From positions 248,001 through 312,000 of the forward strand of contig NZ_CANLYD010000004.1 of the NCBI RefSeq assembly GCF_947495315.1: 64,000 nucleotides of DNA, given 5' to 3'. Below are positions 43,242-52,296 of this stretch, piece after piece (the stretch's first letter is position 1; the number at the start of each line of letters is the position of its first letter). Source of the stretch: an uncultured Aquimarina sp. Its GTDB lineage: Bacteria > Bacteroidota > Bacteroidia > Flavobacteriales > Flavobacteriaceae. Below the pieces are notes generated by a model. The model searched no databases. It was not told the DNA's origin and saw only the letters and a program-made list of their open reading frames with translations. The position numbers were made by a program, and so were the translations under genes.

Positions 43242-43311
43242 TTTCAATGTGTATTTTTTATTCTCGTGGATTGGTAATTATTGGCTAAAGAATAATGACA
43301 AATAATTTTTT

Positions 43312-43581
43312 ATGTTCAAACATTATAATATTTCAGTAAAAGGTAAAGTTCAAGGAGTATGGTATCGAAAAAGTACTTTGGAAAAAGCACTGGAATTAAA
43401 TATCAAAGGAACTGTAAAGAATCAATCAGACGGTAGTGTTTATATTGAAGCAGAAGGAGATGAAAATCAACTCAAAACATTTTTAGAATGGTGTGCCATA
43501 GGTCCAAAGTTTGCTGAGGTTTTGGATGTCTCTGTAAAAGAAGATACTCCTTTGTTTTATGAGTATTTTGAAATTTTATAA
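43312..43581 (+). CDS. acyP: Acylphosphatase
   Basis: 89 residues. Motif VQGVWYRKST with catalytic Arg19, and Asn37 in GTVKNQSDGSVYIEAEGD. Hydrolyses acyl phosphates such as acetyl phosphate and 1,3-bisphosphoglycerate. Monocistronic, with a hairpin terminator just after it. Confidence 0.95.
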   Translation: MFKHYNISVKGKVQGVWYRKSTLEKALELNIKGTVKNQSDGSVYIEAEGDENQLKTFLEWCAIGPKFAEVLDVSVKEDTPLFYEYFEIL

Positions 43582-43595
43582 AAAGGGTTTTAAAT

Positions 43596-43632
43596 AAAAA
43601 AAGGAACTGTTGTAAAAACAATTCCTTTTTAA
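43596..43632. terminator. Bidirectional terminator
   Basis: AAAAAAGGAACTGTT-GTAAA-AACAATTCCTTTTT hairpin between convergent acylphosphatase and the secreted protein gene. Confidence 0.75.
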
Positions 43633-43651
43633 CGATTCTTTTTAATTTGGT

Positions 43652-44152
43652 TTATAGAAAATTACCATCCTCGTCGGTTTTTACCTTAATCATTTTATCA
43701 CCATTCTCTAACCTTAATTTATACTTTTTGGTGGTTCCTTTTTTGTTATGATAATTAACTAAATAAGCATCTTTGGTAATAGCCCATCCTGGAAATCTTG
43801 CTGTTACTGCTGCATAAACGGCAGGCGGAAGATTTGTACCTTTAAACTTTTCAATTGTCCTTAGTACGTTTCCATCCTTGTCATACGCAGCCAGAATTTT
43901 TCCTTCAGGAATATAAAATGAAACATAATATAGATCGTAGTCATCCTGATAAAAATCAGAACCTTTAAGGTCATAGGTGGCGACCTTTTTTTCGAGTAGT
44001 TTTACGGGAACATCAGCCGCTTCCTCATTTACTTCATTAAGGTATTTGTAATTGGTTGCAATTACTATAACCTCTTCTAGTCTTTCTACTTTTTGTGCAA
44101 AAGTAGGGATGGTCAGTCCGATAACAAATAAACCTAAAATTAGTTTTTTCAT
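43652..44152 (-). CDS. Secreted protein of unknown function
   Basis: 166 residues from ATG 44152 (MKKLILGLFVIGLTIPTFAQ, a signal peptide). A longer start at 44299 would run through the promoter. The mature part contains LYYVSFYIPEGKILAAYDKD, IEKFKGTNLPPAVYAAVTAR, then FPGWAITKDAYLVNYHNKKG and KYKLRLENGDKMIKVKTDED. This looks like a PepSY-like/DUF2874 beta-lactamase-inhibitor-type fold. Periplasmic or outer-membrane associated. Confidence 0.65.
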   Translation of the reverse strand: MKKLILGLFVIGLTIPTFAQKVERLEEVIVIATNYKYLNEVNEEAADVPVKLLEKKVATYDLKGSDFYQDDYDLYYVSFYIPEGKILAAYDKDGNVLRTIEKFKGTNLPPAVYAAVTARFPGWAITKDAYLVNYHNKKGTTKKYKLRLENGDKMIKVKTDEDGNFL

Positions 44153-44206
44153 GACGTTAAATTTTTGTGTTACATATTTAATACTAACAACTGTTAGTTT
44201 GGTTAG

Positions 44207-44249
44207 GTAAGATACGGAGTTTGGATTCTTGTTAATATGATAATTGTCA
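44207..44249 (-). promoter_or_regulatory. Crp/Fnr-type activated promoter
   Basis: Minus strand: TGACAATTATCA, 23 bp, then TATCTTAC. In the plus direction, towards 44362, the spacing ends in TTTTGGTG, so plus-strand use is doubtful. Confidence 0.75.
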
Positions 44250-44361
44250 GAAAAACAATGTTTTATGGGGGATTTTGGTGAGTCTCTTGTATATGACATT
44301 TCTCATTTTACAGCTCTATAATTGATGGTACATTTAGAGAATAAACCTAAAATAGTTAACA

Positions 44362-45015
44362 ATGAAACATGTATTTATTTTATTTATAAGTCTTGTCGTC
44401 TTTGCTAATTTAAGTGCTGGACAGATAGTAGAAAATATTGACGAGATCACACCTTTTAATGAAGAACTTGCAGCCGTAAGAAAGGGTAATACCTGGGCTT
44501 TTATAAATTCCAATGGTGAAATCGTGATAGATTATAGAGATGACTTGGTTTGGTCTACAGATGTTGATCCAAAATCTAAAAAAAAGAATTTATATAAAGA
44601 ACCTATAGCTTATCCTGCTTTTTACGAAGGAAGATGTTTGATCAAGCAAATGATCAAAGGTATTTATTATTATGGATATATAGATAAAAGTGGGAAGACA
44701 ATAATTGAACCGGAATATGTAAATGCGACTTCTTTTGATAAAGGATATGCTATCGTACTAAAGATTTCTAAAGAAGAATTAGGAAAAAATGATCTATTGC
44801 ATAAAAAAGTAGTTTCTTATAGTTATGACGAGGTGGTTATAGACCCTTCAGGGAATACAAAAATGTATTTACAAGGTCCTGAACATTTGGTATTAACAAA
44901 AGAAAAAATGAAATGGCGACCTGTTATTGAATCCTACTTAGTATCTTCTGGTCTTGTCGCTGTAAAGACCAAAAATGGTAGTTGGAAATTGAAACAAATG
45001 AATGCTTCGAATTAA
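44362..45015 (+). CDS. WG-repeat protein, exported
   Basis: 217 residues. Signal peptide ending LSAGQ. WG-type repeats: ELAAVRKGNTWAFINSNGEI, RCLIKQMIKGIYYYGYIDKS, VAVKTKNGSWKLKQMN. Such beta-repeat proteins often act in the envelope. It precedes the SDR gene by 17 bases, probably in one operon. Confidence 0.75.
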   Translation: MKHVFILFISLVVFANLSAGQIVENIDEITPFNEELAAVRKGNTWAFINSNGEIVIDYRDDLVWSTDVDPKSKKKNLYKEPIAYPAFYEGRCLIKQMIKGIYYYGYIDKSGKTIIEPEYVNATSFDKGYAIVLKISKEELGKNDLLHKKVVSYSYDEVVIDPSGNTKMYLQGPEHLVLTKEKMKWRPVIESYLVSSGLVAVKTKNGSWKLKQMNASN

Positions 45016-45032
45016 TACATAACCGCACTAAA

Positions 45033-45791
45033 ATGAATAAGCTAAAAAACAAAGTAGTCATAATTACTGGTGGTGCTTGTGGAATAGGAAAAGCCACAGC
45101 TTCCCTTTTTTTGGAAAACGGAGCAAAAGTAATGTTGGTTGATATAAATGAAAATGAGTTGAAAAATGCGATGGATGAGTTTAACAACGCAAATATTGAT
45201 TATTGCTTGGCTGATGTCTCTAAATCTGATGATACGAAATACTATGTATCAGAAACGTTGTTGAAGTTTGGTAGTATAGATATCTTTTTTAGTAATGCGG
45301 GAATCGAAGGTGTATTCAAATCCATTGTAGAATATCCAGAAGCTATTTTTGATCAGGTAATAGCAGTAAATCTAAAAGGTGTTTTTCTTGGATGTCAGTA
45401 CGTAATTCCCAAAATGACCGAAGGAGGTAGTGTTATTATTACATCCTCTGTAGCTGGTTTAAAAGGCTTTGAAGGGTTAGGTCCATATGTTGCCAGTAAA
45501 CACGCAATTATTGGGATTATGAAGGTTGCAGCATTAGAAAATGCTGATCGAAAAATCAGAGTTAATACAATACATCCGGGACCCGTTCATACTCATATGA
45601 TGCGCTCTATAGAAGAAGATATAGCTCCGGATAATCCGAAAGAAGCACAAAAAGGTTTCGAAGCCATTATTCCTTTTGGCCGTTATGCAGAAGCTGACGA
45701 AATTGCCAATCTGGTTTTATTTATGGCTTCAGATGAAAGCAAATATATTACTGGTACAATGCAGGTTATTGATGGTGGAATGAATGCTTAG
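45033..45791 (+). CDS. Short-chain dehydrogenase/reductase
   Basis: 252 residues from ATG 45033 (MNKLKNKVVIITGGACGIGK); the start at 44982 lies inside the upstream gene. TGGACGIG nucleotide motif, NAGIEG, SSVAG, YVASK and the C-terminal ITGTMQVIDGGMNA. Classical SDR like FabG-type reductases; substrate unknown. Followed by a strong terminator. Confidence 0.9.
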   Translation: MNKLKNKVVIITGGACGIGKATASLFLENGAKVMLVDINENELKNAMDEFNNANIDYCLADVSKSDDTKYYVSETLLKFGSIDIFFSNAGIEGVFKSIVEYPEAIFDQVIAVNLKGVFLGCQYVIPKMTEGGSVIITSSVAGLKGFEGLGPYVASKHAIIGIMKVAALENADRKIRVNTIHPGPVHTHMMRSIEEDIAPDNPKEAQKGFEAIIPFGRYAEADEIANLVLFMASDESKYITGTMQVIDGGMNA

Positions 45792-45830
45792 CTATGTTAT
45801 TATCGTTCTAAGAATAACCATTTAATTTAA

Positions 45831-45880
45831 AAATAATACTGAGTAGATTTATCATCATAAATCTACTCAGTATTATTTTT
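45831..45880. terminator. Bidirectional terminator
   Basis: AATAATACTGAGTAGATTTAT-CATC-ATAAATCTACTCAGTATTATT: about 20-bp stem with a T-run, between convergent genes. Confidence 0.88.
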
Positions 45881-45927
45881 CTTAGAAGTAATCGAAAATA
45901 TGTTATCCTTCTATTTAATTTAAAACC

Positions 45928-46296
45928 TTACGCGGTTTCTTTTTTCTTATTTCTACTTTCTATTACCTTTTCGATGAGATCAGGTACTTTCTCAAATGCC
46001 GCGGCTAGTCCGTGGGTTTTTCCGGCTTCAAGGAAAGAAATTTCTTCTCCCTTACTCACTAAAAAACCAATAGGTTCTATTCCAATACCAGCGCCACCGC
46101 CGCCGCCTTGGCCTTTACTTCCTTTAGCTTGTCCACCTTCACCGGCACCAGAACCAAATCCCATACCTACTTTTATTACTGGCACACACTTGAACTCTCC
46201 CAGTTCAAATTGCTCTCCAACAACAGTTTCTGTTTTTGCTTCAGATTTAATAAAATCTGTAATCTTGCCTAATAATTCTTCAAAATGTAATTCCAT
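45928..46296 (-). CDS. YtfJ/GerW-family protein
   Basis: 122 residues: VGEQFELGEFKCVPVIKVGM, a glycine-rich stretch at about 48-72 (SGAGEGGQAKGSKGQGGGGG), and GIGIEPIGFLVSKGEEISFL. This is the GerW/YtfJ family, known for its Bacillus spore member, here in a non-sporulating lineage. The next gene upstream is a DUF2953 protein, the same pairing as ytfI-ytfJ in Bacillus. Confidence 0.88.
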   Translation of the reverse strand: MELHFEELLGKITDFIKSEAKTETVVGEQFELGEFKCVPVIKVGMGFGSGAGEGGQAKGSKGQGGGGGAGIGIEPIGFLVSKGEEISFLEAGKTHGLAAAFEKVPDLIEKVIESRNKKKETA

Positions 46297-46307
46297 AATA
46301 TTATTTT

Positions 46308-46811
46308 TTAAGAGTTGATAAATGATTTAATTATATGAATAGGCCTGTTTTGAACGTACAAGGCCATTTCATTTCTACCATCAAAATTGATGTTAAAACT
46401 ACCTTTAGTATAATACTTTAAGAATGCGAAAACCGGATATAATTTTGCATTAGAAATACAATCTCCAGTATCTATATCCAAAAGCATTTTTTTTACTTTA
46501 AATGATTTCAGTAGTCGTAATCCAGTTCTAATGTTAATTCTATTCTTACGTTTCTTTGTGCTTTTTTTCTTAACTTTTTTCTTTTTAACTAAACCTATTT
46601 TTTTAAGTGGAAAGAAATGAAAATTTAAGAAAAGCATCTTTAGTTTTATTCTTATAACTTCTTCTTTATCTTCTTCAATACTAGCTTTTGCTAAACCCTT
46701 TAATTGGATGTAATATTCATTGGCATTTGTGTCAACACATATCACAATTGGCAACAATAAAATGTAAATCGCTATAATAAAAAGTGATATCAAAACAACG
46801 GTTAAAACCAT
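46308..46811 (-). CDS. DUF2953 (YtfI-like) membrane-anchored protein
   Basis: About 167 residues from ATG 46811 (MVLTVVLISLFIIAIYILLL). A TTG at 46829 overlaps the promoter -7 box and is less likely. One N-terminal helix, a lysine-rich stretch (KKIGLVKKKKVKKKSTKKRK), then ISNAKLYPVFAFLKYYTKGS and FNINFDGRNEMALYVQNRP. DUF2953 proteins pair with GerW in Bacillus. Joint function outside spores is unknown. Confidence 0.7.
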   Translation of the reverse strand: MVLTVVLISLFIIAIYILLLPIVICVDTNANEYYIQLKGLAKASIEEDKEEVIRIKLKMLFLNFHFFPLKKIGLVKKKKVKKKSTKKRKNRINIRTGLRLLKSFKVKKMLLDIDTGDCISNAKLYPVFAFLKYYTKGSFNINFDGRNEMALYVQNRPIHIIKSFINS

Positions 46812-46826
46812 TACGTAAGTTTTATC

Positions 46827-46869
46827 CAAAAGAAGTTAAATTAAAGTAGTATAACAATGATTTTGATCA
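46827..46869 (-). promoter_or_regulatory. Crp/Fnr-type activated promoter (DUF2953-gerW)
   Basis: Minus strand: TGATCAAAATCA, 23 bp, then TTCTTTTG. The -7 box overlaps the TTG at 46829, which favours ATG 46811 as start, with a leader of about 10 bases. Confidence 0.72.
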
Positions 46870-47099
46870 TATTAGAGGAATTATTTGATCTATTTTTATG
46901 GATTGAAATTTTGTCATGTTTTACATCAATTTTGGTAGGGGATAGATTTCCATTTCATAAAAATGGTTTCTGTATTGATTTCATCGTTTCATACTCTAAA
47001 AGATCTAAAATTCAACACATAATTGTTGATTAATATTTGATGAGTATGCCTGGTAACCTGTCACCGAAAACCATTAGGCCTATGCCTATTCAATAATGA
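46870..47099. other. Gene-free stretch
   Basis: Plain AT-rich DNA between the DUF2953 promoter and the end of the Ca2+-ATPase gene. The half-matching TGAAATTTTGTCA near 46905 has the wrong internal length. Nothing else seen. Confidence 0.5.
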
Positions 47100-49745
47100 T
47101 TAAACCGTTCCGCCCAAACGTTTTATGATTTGTGTTAAGATTAAAGCTCCAATTCCGAAAACACCAACCGTTAGAAATTGTTCTGGTGATAATTGCACCA
47201 GAGAAAGCACTTGCTGAAGTATCCTAACATGATATGCGATAATTACAATAAATATTGAAAGCCCTATTGCACCCCAAATCCATGGGTTTGTAGTGACTTC
47301 ATTTTTAAAAAAAGAAGTGCTGCGATGTGGTATATTAAACACATTAAGTAATTGAGCCAACACCAATGTATAAAACGCCATGTTATTGATGATTTCTGAA
47401 GACAATTTTAAAACAGCGTTTGCATATATAGTTATTCCTATGACTGATATAGTTATAGATGTTCCATAAATGATTGTTGATGCCCAAAGTTTTTTGGTGA
47501 TAATCGGTACATCAGGGTCACGCGGCGGCTGTTTCATAATACCCGGATCTCCTTTCCCCATGCCAAGTGCCAATGCAGGAAAAATATCAGTGACCAAATT
47601 GAGAAATAAAATTTGTAATGGAAGCAAAGGAAGAGGTAAATTGGTTATTGAAGCAATTGCGACCGAAATAATCTCTGCAAGGTTGCAGGATAAAAGATAT
47701 ATTACAAAATGACGGATGTTTTCAAAAATTGTCCGCCCTTGCCTTATGGCTAATTCGGTAGATGTAAACTGGTCATCCATCAAAATAACATCTGCTACCT
47801 CTTTTGCCGCTTCAGTTCCCCTAATCCCCATTGCGATTCCTATATCTGCTTTTTTTAGTGCTGGAGCATCATTAACACCATCTCCAATCATACCTACAAT
47901 AGCATGATGCTTCTGATAAAAATCAACCAAATCTAATTTTTGTTTCGGGATCATTCTGGCAAAAACTTTTGCGTTCAAAATTTCATGTTCTTCTGTTGTA
48001 GTCAGGTTATCTAACATTACTAAGTTTTTACCATGAATTACACGTTGATCACTATCATTAACAGATAATAAACCTATTTCCTCTCCTATTTTTCTGGCAG
48101 TATTAGGATGGTCTCCTGTAATCATGATTACATTAATACCTGCATTTTTATAGGTATTAATAGCTTCTTTTATATCTGAACGAGGAGGGTCAATAAATCC
48201 GATCACTCCCAAAAACACAAGCTCTTGTAGCAGGGTATCCATATTTGGTTTGATATTCGTACTCTTATATGCAAAAGCCAAAACTCTTAAACCTTCGGCA
48301 GCTATTTTATTTGCCTTATCAAACCATTCTTTTCGATTATTAAGGGGTTCAGTTCCGTCTTTTGATAATATATAGTTGCAGGAATCAAGAACTCTTTCCA
48401 GAGCTCCCTTAACATTTATTTGATATTGATTCTCATTTTTATTTAGGGTTGCCATTACTTTTTGCTCAGCGTCAAAAGGGATTTCTGCCTCCTCTGGGAA
48501 TTGATCTCTAATTCGCTGAGAATTATACCCTATTTTTTTAGCAAAGTCTAGGAGTGCTATTTCGATGGAGTCCCCATTCATACTTGTATCTTCAGTATCA
48601 GAGTTATTACACAAAACAGCTACCTCAATAATTTTATTAAATACTTTATTGTTTTTTAGATTGTATTGTGAAAGAGTATCTCCTAAATCGTTAGTATCGA
48701 ATTCTTGATCATTAAATATGATCTTATGAACAGCCATTTTATTTTCTGTTAGAGTTCCCGTTTTATCTGTACAGATGATTGTGGTTTCTCCTAGGGTTTG
48801 TACTGCTTCTAACTTTTTTATAATTACCTTTTTTTTAGAAAGTTTTACCATTCCTTTGGCCAACGCTATAGTAGCTACGATTGGTAATCCTTCAGGAATA
48901 GCGGCGACTGCCAGAGCGATCCCTGTTTTGATCATTAATAATAAATCTTTTCCCTGTATATATCCACTTATAGCAATTAATACAGCCATAATTAGTGTTA
49001 ATCCTATGAGCCAATGACTTAATCGATTTAACCTTCTTTCTAAAGGCGTTCTTTTTTGAATAGCTTCTTGTGTTAAGCTACTTATTTGTCCGATGGCTGT
49101 TTGATCTCCTGTGGCTGTAACAACAGCTTTTGCATTACCTCTGGTAACTATGGTTCCCTTATAAAGCATGTTAATGCGTTCTGCCAAAGGAGTCTGTAAA
49201 GGGGTCACTTTTGGCTGTTTTTCTACCTGATCACTCTCACCCGTAAGTATAGACTCTTTAACGGCCAGACTCTGATGCCAAATTAAGCGAGCATCAGCAG
49301 GCACTACATTTCCCTGAGTTAGTTGTATGATATCTCCCGGAACCAAATAACGGGATGCTAATCGAACTACGTTTCCATCTCGCAATACATTAGCTTCGGT
49401 TTGACTCATTCTTTGTAATGCTTCTACAGACCGCATTGCTTGTAGTTCCATAAAAAAGCCTATGAGTGTTGTAAGCATAATAACCACCATTACCGAAAAA
49501 CCTTCTAACCATTCTCCAAAAACAAATGCCATTAACATGGCAGTACTCAAAATATAGATGATGGGATCCAGAAATTGTTCTAGTAAAATGATCCAACCAT
49601 TTTTCTTCTTTTTATGTTTTAGTTTGTTTTCGCCATAAGTGGCAAGACGTTTCTTAGATTCAATGATAGTCAATCCTTTATCTGAATCGACTTGTAGTTG
49701 ATTGATAATGTCATTTACTGGTATGGAATGAGGATCCTTAATCAT
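47100..49745 (-). CDS. Ca2+-type (P2A) P-type ATPase
   Basis: 881 residues. Cation ATPase N-terminal domain, M1-M2, actuator loop with LTGESDQVEKQP, M4 with AVAAIPEGLPIVATIALAKG, phosphorylated Asp327 in DKTGTLTEN, GDGVNDAPALKKADIG, and M6 with FLNLVTDIFPALALG. The SERCA-type PEGLP and NLVTD ion ligands point to Ca2+ (or Mn2+) export. Mycobacterial CtpF, a DosR-regulon member, has the same type. No TGA-type promoter was found directly upstream, and it may be read from further up. Confidence 0.9.
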   Translation of the reverse strand: MIKDPHSIPVNDIINQLQVDSDKGLTIIESKKRLATYGENKLKHKKKKNGWIILLEQFLDPIIYILSTAMLMAFVFGEWLEGFSVMVVIMLTTLIGFFMELQAMRSVEALQRMSQTEANVLRDGNVVRLASRYLVPGDIIQLTQGNVVPADARLIWHQSLAVKESILTGESDQVEKQPKVTPLQTPLAERINMLYKGTIVTRGNAKAVVTATGDQTAIGQISSLTQEAIQKRTPLERRLNRLSHWLIGLTLIMAVLIAISGYIQGKDLLLMIKTGIALAVAAIPEGLPIVATIALAKGMVKLSKKKVIIKKLEAVQTLGETTIICTDKTGTLTENKMAVHKIIFNDQEFDTNDLGDTLSQYNLKNNKVFNKIIEVAVLCNNSDTEDTSMNGDSIEIALLDFAKKIGYNSQRIRDQFPEEAEIPFDAEQKVMATLNKNENQYQINVKGALERVLDSCNYILSKDGTEPLNNRKEWFDKANKIAAEGLRVLAFAYKSTNIKPNMDTLLQELVFLGVIGFIDPPRSDIKEAINTYKNAGINVIMITGDHPNTARKIGEEIGLLSVNDSDQRVIHGKNLVMLDNLTTTEEHEILNAKVFARMIPKQKLDLVDFYQKHHAIVGMIGDGVNDAPALKKADIGIAMGIRGTEAAKEVADVILMDDQFTSTELAIRQGRTIFENIRHFVIYLLSCNLAEIISVAIASITNLPLPLLPLQILFLNLVTDIFPALALGMGKGDPGIMKQPPRDPDVPIITKKLWASTIIYGTSITISVIGITIYANAVLKLSSEIINNMAFYTLVLAQLLNVFNIPHRSTSFFKNEVTTNPWIWGAIGLSIFIVIIAYHVRILQQVLSLVQLSPEQFLTVGVFGIGALILTQIIKRLGGTV

Positions 49746-49842
49746 TTATATTTATTGTACCTGACTTTACTTTATTTATAAACATGAATAAGAGGTGGTG
49801 TGTTTTGTTCTTTTACCATTTTAGAAATTATAACCAACACAA

Positions 49843-49986
49843 TTACGCTAGAAATAGCAGCAAAAAAAACACAGGGATCATAGTAAAAACCTTTTGAGAA
49901 GTGGTTTTTTCCTTTTTTAGAGCTACTCCTCCAATACCTCCAATGATAATACTTGCACCAAAACTTACACTAGCTGAAAAACACAT
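49843..49986 (-). pseudogene. Small membrane protein, possibly frameshifted
   Basis: From MCFSASVSFGASIIIGGIGG the frame stops after 47 residues, at an 8-T run (about 49869). Skipping to the +1 frame continues SVIVLVIISKMVKEQNTPPL for about 30 more residues and ends at a stop near 49770. The N-terminal MCFSAS.SFG pattern is that of a larger membrane protein family (DUF6629-like), so this is either a truncated remnant or a sequencing slip in the homopolymer. Confidence 0.45.
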
Positions 49987-50035
49987 AATAGCTTTGTTTA
50001 TAATTGAAATCAAAATTCTACAAGAAAATTTAGTA

Positions 50036-50743
50036 TCAATTGTTTGCACATGAATATCTAAGCTTCTCCACTTTTTTATTAATTCTCCCCACCCATAATC
50101 TATAGAAAAAATTCTTTAACACATTGGGTCTATTCTTATATTTCGAGGATTTATAATAAACGATTGGTTCATCATAAACACCGTGATCTCCTATTACTGC
50201 ATCCATTTGAACAAATTTTTCATTATCAAGATCTAAGTTAATACTAGATTCATTTTTTGAACAGGCCACAGAATATCCAATGTCCCAGTTTTTTTCTTTT
50301 AGCTTTTTCTTTCCTACTTCATAAAACTGTTTGTCATTGATATAGGAGTCGATTTTAACCCATTTTTCATCAATTTTGACCTCTGCCCAACTGTGAGATA
50401 TATATTTTGGCATTAACCAAAAGGCTATTCCTGAGAATAATCCTTTTTGAATATCTTTTTTAATTAATGAAAAATGAATTCTTGCTTCTATATCGATTGC
50501 TTTACACAAAGCAATAAATAGTGTTCCTTTTGTATTACATTGGCCATAACCATATTCAATCGTTTTGGATGCTTTTACAAAATCTCCTTCTTTTGGAAAT
50601 GCAAATTTGATATCGTCTCTCACATAATGAAAGATTGCTGCTACTTTTTCCCGAATTGATGTTTGATTATTTGTCAATTCTAGTGCTTTACTTCTTACGA
50701 TCGGATGTTTATAATCCGCCAAATTATTTGGTGACGTTTCCAT
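50036..50743 (-). CDS. Transglutaminase-like protein
   Basis: 235 residues: GQCNTKGTLFIALCKAIDIE (Cys), ISHSWAEVKIDEKWVKIDSY (His and Asp of the triad). N-terminal helix bundle before the fold. Transglutaminase-fold proteins act as proteases or amidases in bacteria; substrate unknown. Its 5' end overlaps the DinB gene by 20 bases. Confidence 0.85.
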   Translation of the reverse strand: METSPNNLADYKHPIVRSKALELTNNQTSIREKVAAIFHYVRDDIKFAFPKEGDFVKASKTIEYGYGQCNTKGTLFIALCKAIDIEARIHFSLIKKDIQKGLFSGIAFWLMPKYISHSWAEVKIDEKWVKIDSYINDKQFYEVGKKKLKEKNWDIGYSVACSKNESSINLDLDNEKFVQMDAVIGDHGVYDEPIVYYKSSKYKNRPNVLKNFFYRLWVGRINKKVEKLRYSCANN

Positions 50744-51188
50744 ATTTATTTATAATAGCTATTTGTCCGGCGTGATATGTAGTATGCGATATGATTCTTC
50801 CGAAGGCTTCTGCTTTTGTTTTAGTGCCAAACTCTTTGGTTGTGATTGTTGTTTGCCAGTCCCCTTCATTTTGTTTTTTTATAATAGATTTTAGCACATC
50901 AAAAGCATGGCTTGTATACTCTTTTAATTCCGAAAGGTTAGTCCATTCGTCAGTGTCTTTCTGTGCAATTACAGTTTTTGCAATGACCTTTGTCTCTTTT
51001 GCTCCAAATACATTTTTAGCAAAAAGCAATTCTACATCTGCAATATGCCTTATTAGAAAACCAATGCTATTTGGAGAAGGTAATAGTTTTTTCTTTAGAT
51101 CATCTTCTGAAAGATTCGATAGCTGATTTGAAAATCGAGTTCTGGCTTCTTGCCAAAGTTCTATAAGTACTTGTGTTTTAGTTTTCAT
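50724..51188 (-). CDS. DinB-family protein
   Basis: 154 residues, four-helix bundle. Metal-site His in GFLIRHIADVELLFAK and SHTTYHAGQIAIINKYG. Many DinB/YfiT-type proteins are thiol-dependent transferases, and no substrate can be named. Co-oriented and overlapping the transglutaminase-like gene. Confidence 0.85.
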   Translation of the reverse strand: MKTKTQVLIELWQEARTRFSNQLSNLSEDDLKKKLLPSPNSIGFLIRHIADVELLFAKNVFGAKETKVIAKTVIAQKDTDEWTNLSELKEYTSHAFDVLKSIIKKQNEGDWQTTITTKEFGTKTKAEAFGRIISHTTYHAGQIAIINKYGNVTK

Positions 51189-51202
51189 TCTATTTTTTTT
51201 AA

Positions 51203-52138
51203 TTATCGAGAGGGCATTACATGAATTTCAAAGTGTTTTAATACTCTTAGAGCCCTCAAAGTGTTCCAACGACCAGGTTTACCTGCTTTTTCCATGTCAA
51301 AATGAGTTTGTCCAGGGTGTTTGGCCTGTATATTCCAAGTACCATTTTTGTTCCTTTTCTTCAATAGTACATCAACAGCAGGTTGCATTCTTTCGTCCCA
51401 TTCAGTTTTTGAATATTGAAAATAATCCAATGCACTGAGGATATCATATCGCCATCTTCTGGGATAAGACAATCTCAAAAAATCTTTATTAATGATTTCA
51501 CCCGTCCTATCTGAAATATACAATTGGTGAAGCAGTATAAACTCCTTGGAGGATTGCATGGCTTTCTTCACTTCATCTAATCGATATGAGTATCCATTAT
51601 ATTCATATTCAGTAAAGCCTTCTAAAACCGAAAGTGTAGTATGTAGGGAACTGTGTCTTGCACCAGAACGATTTAACCTACAATTGAAACCCCCATCAAG
51701 CATTAGTTCTTGTAACTGGCAATCAATTACAGATTTCAAATGATATTCTTCTGTTTTAAAATAACTTGCGTAATTGAGAAACATACCATTGATACAACCA
51801 TCACTTTTTTTGGCCTTTGGAAGTATGCCTCCATCATCTGCCTTACATTCTTTTGCTATTTTATCTATCGATTCTTTTATAAGTTGATTATCGGTCGAAA
51901 CGCATAGATTCCTGAGATCAATTAGTGTATAATGCGAAGAGGTCCATTTTGGTTGATAAAAAGCCTTTCCCCAATGACCTTTTGGATTTCGTTTTGAAAT
52001 AAATTGTGCTCCCCAACCTTCTTGTTCTATTTTATCTCTAAGGTCTTTCCGTTCTGTTGATAACAAATCACGATACGTTTGGTATTGTATAGATACATCT
52101 CCATCTAAAAGCCATTGTAGGATTTCTTCATTATTCAT
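51203..52138 (-). CDS. Alpha-toroid (prenyltransferase/squalene-cyclase-like) protein
   Basis: 311 residues. Begins MNNEEILQWLLDGDVSIQYQ, then WGKAFYQPKWTSSHYTLIDL, the repeated helix-pair pattern GFNCRLNRSGARHSSLHTTL, and the late RKNKNGTWNIQAKHPGQTHF. A conserved Bacteroidota/Firmicutes family with an alpha-toroid fold; no enzyme activity is established. First gene of a run with DinB and transglutaminase. Confidence 0.75.
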   Translation of the reverse strand: MNNEEILQWLLDGDVSIQYQTYRDLLSTERKDLRDKIEQEGWGAQFISKRNPKGHWGKAFYQPKWTSSHYTLIDLRNLCVSTDNQLIKESIDKIAKECKADDGGILPKAKKSDGCINGMFLNYASYFKTEEYHLKSVIDCQLQELMLDGGFNCRLNRSGARHSSLHTTLSVLEGFTEYEYNGYSYRLDEVKKAMQSSKEFILLHQLYISDRTGEIINKDFLRLSYPRRWRYDILSALDYFQYSKTEWDERMQPAVDVLLKKRNKNGTWNIQAKHPGQTHFDMEKAGKPGRWNTLRALRVLKHFEIHVMPSR

Positions 52139-52252
52139 TTTGTATTTTATTGAGTAGTAATGAAACGGTCGAAATACTTTTCATTCAGAATATGTTGAGT
52201 TACAAATTTCCCATTGTAAAAAATTCTAAAAAGTAAGATAGTTAAAGAATAA

Positions 52253-52290
52253 GGCTGAATTCTTTTCTCTTTTACTAGAATTCAGCCTCT
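52253..52290. terminator. Bidirectional terminator
   Basis: AGGCTGAATTC-...-GAATTCAGCCT hairpin with A and T runs, 7 bases after the OB-fold protein gene. Confidence 0.8.
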
Positions 52291-52296
52291 TTGTTT

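Noticed and set aside
46900..46915. TGAAATTTTGTCA as a further regulon site
   Set aside because: Internal spacing is one base too long, and no gene starts in range.
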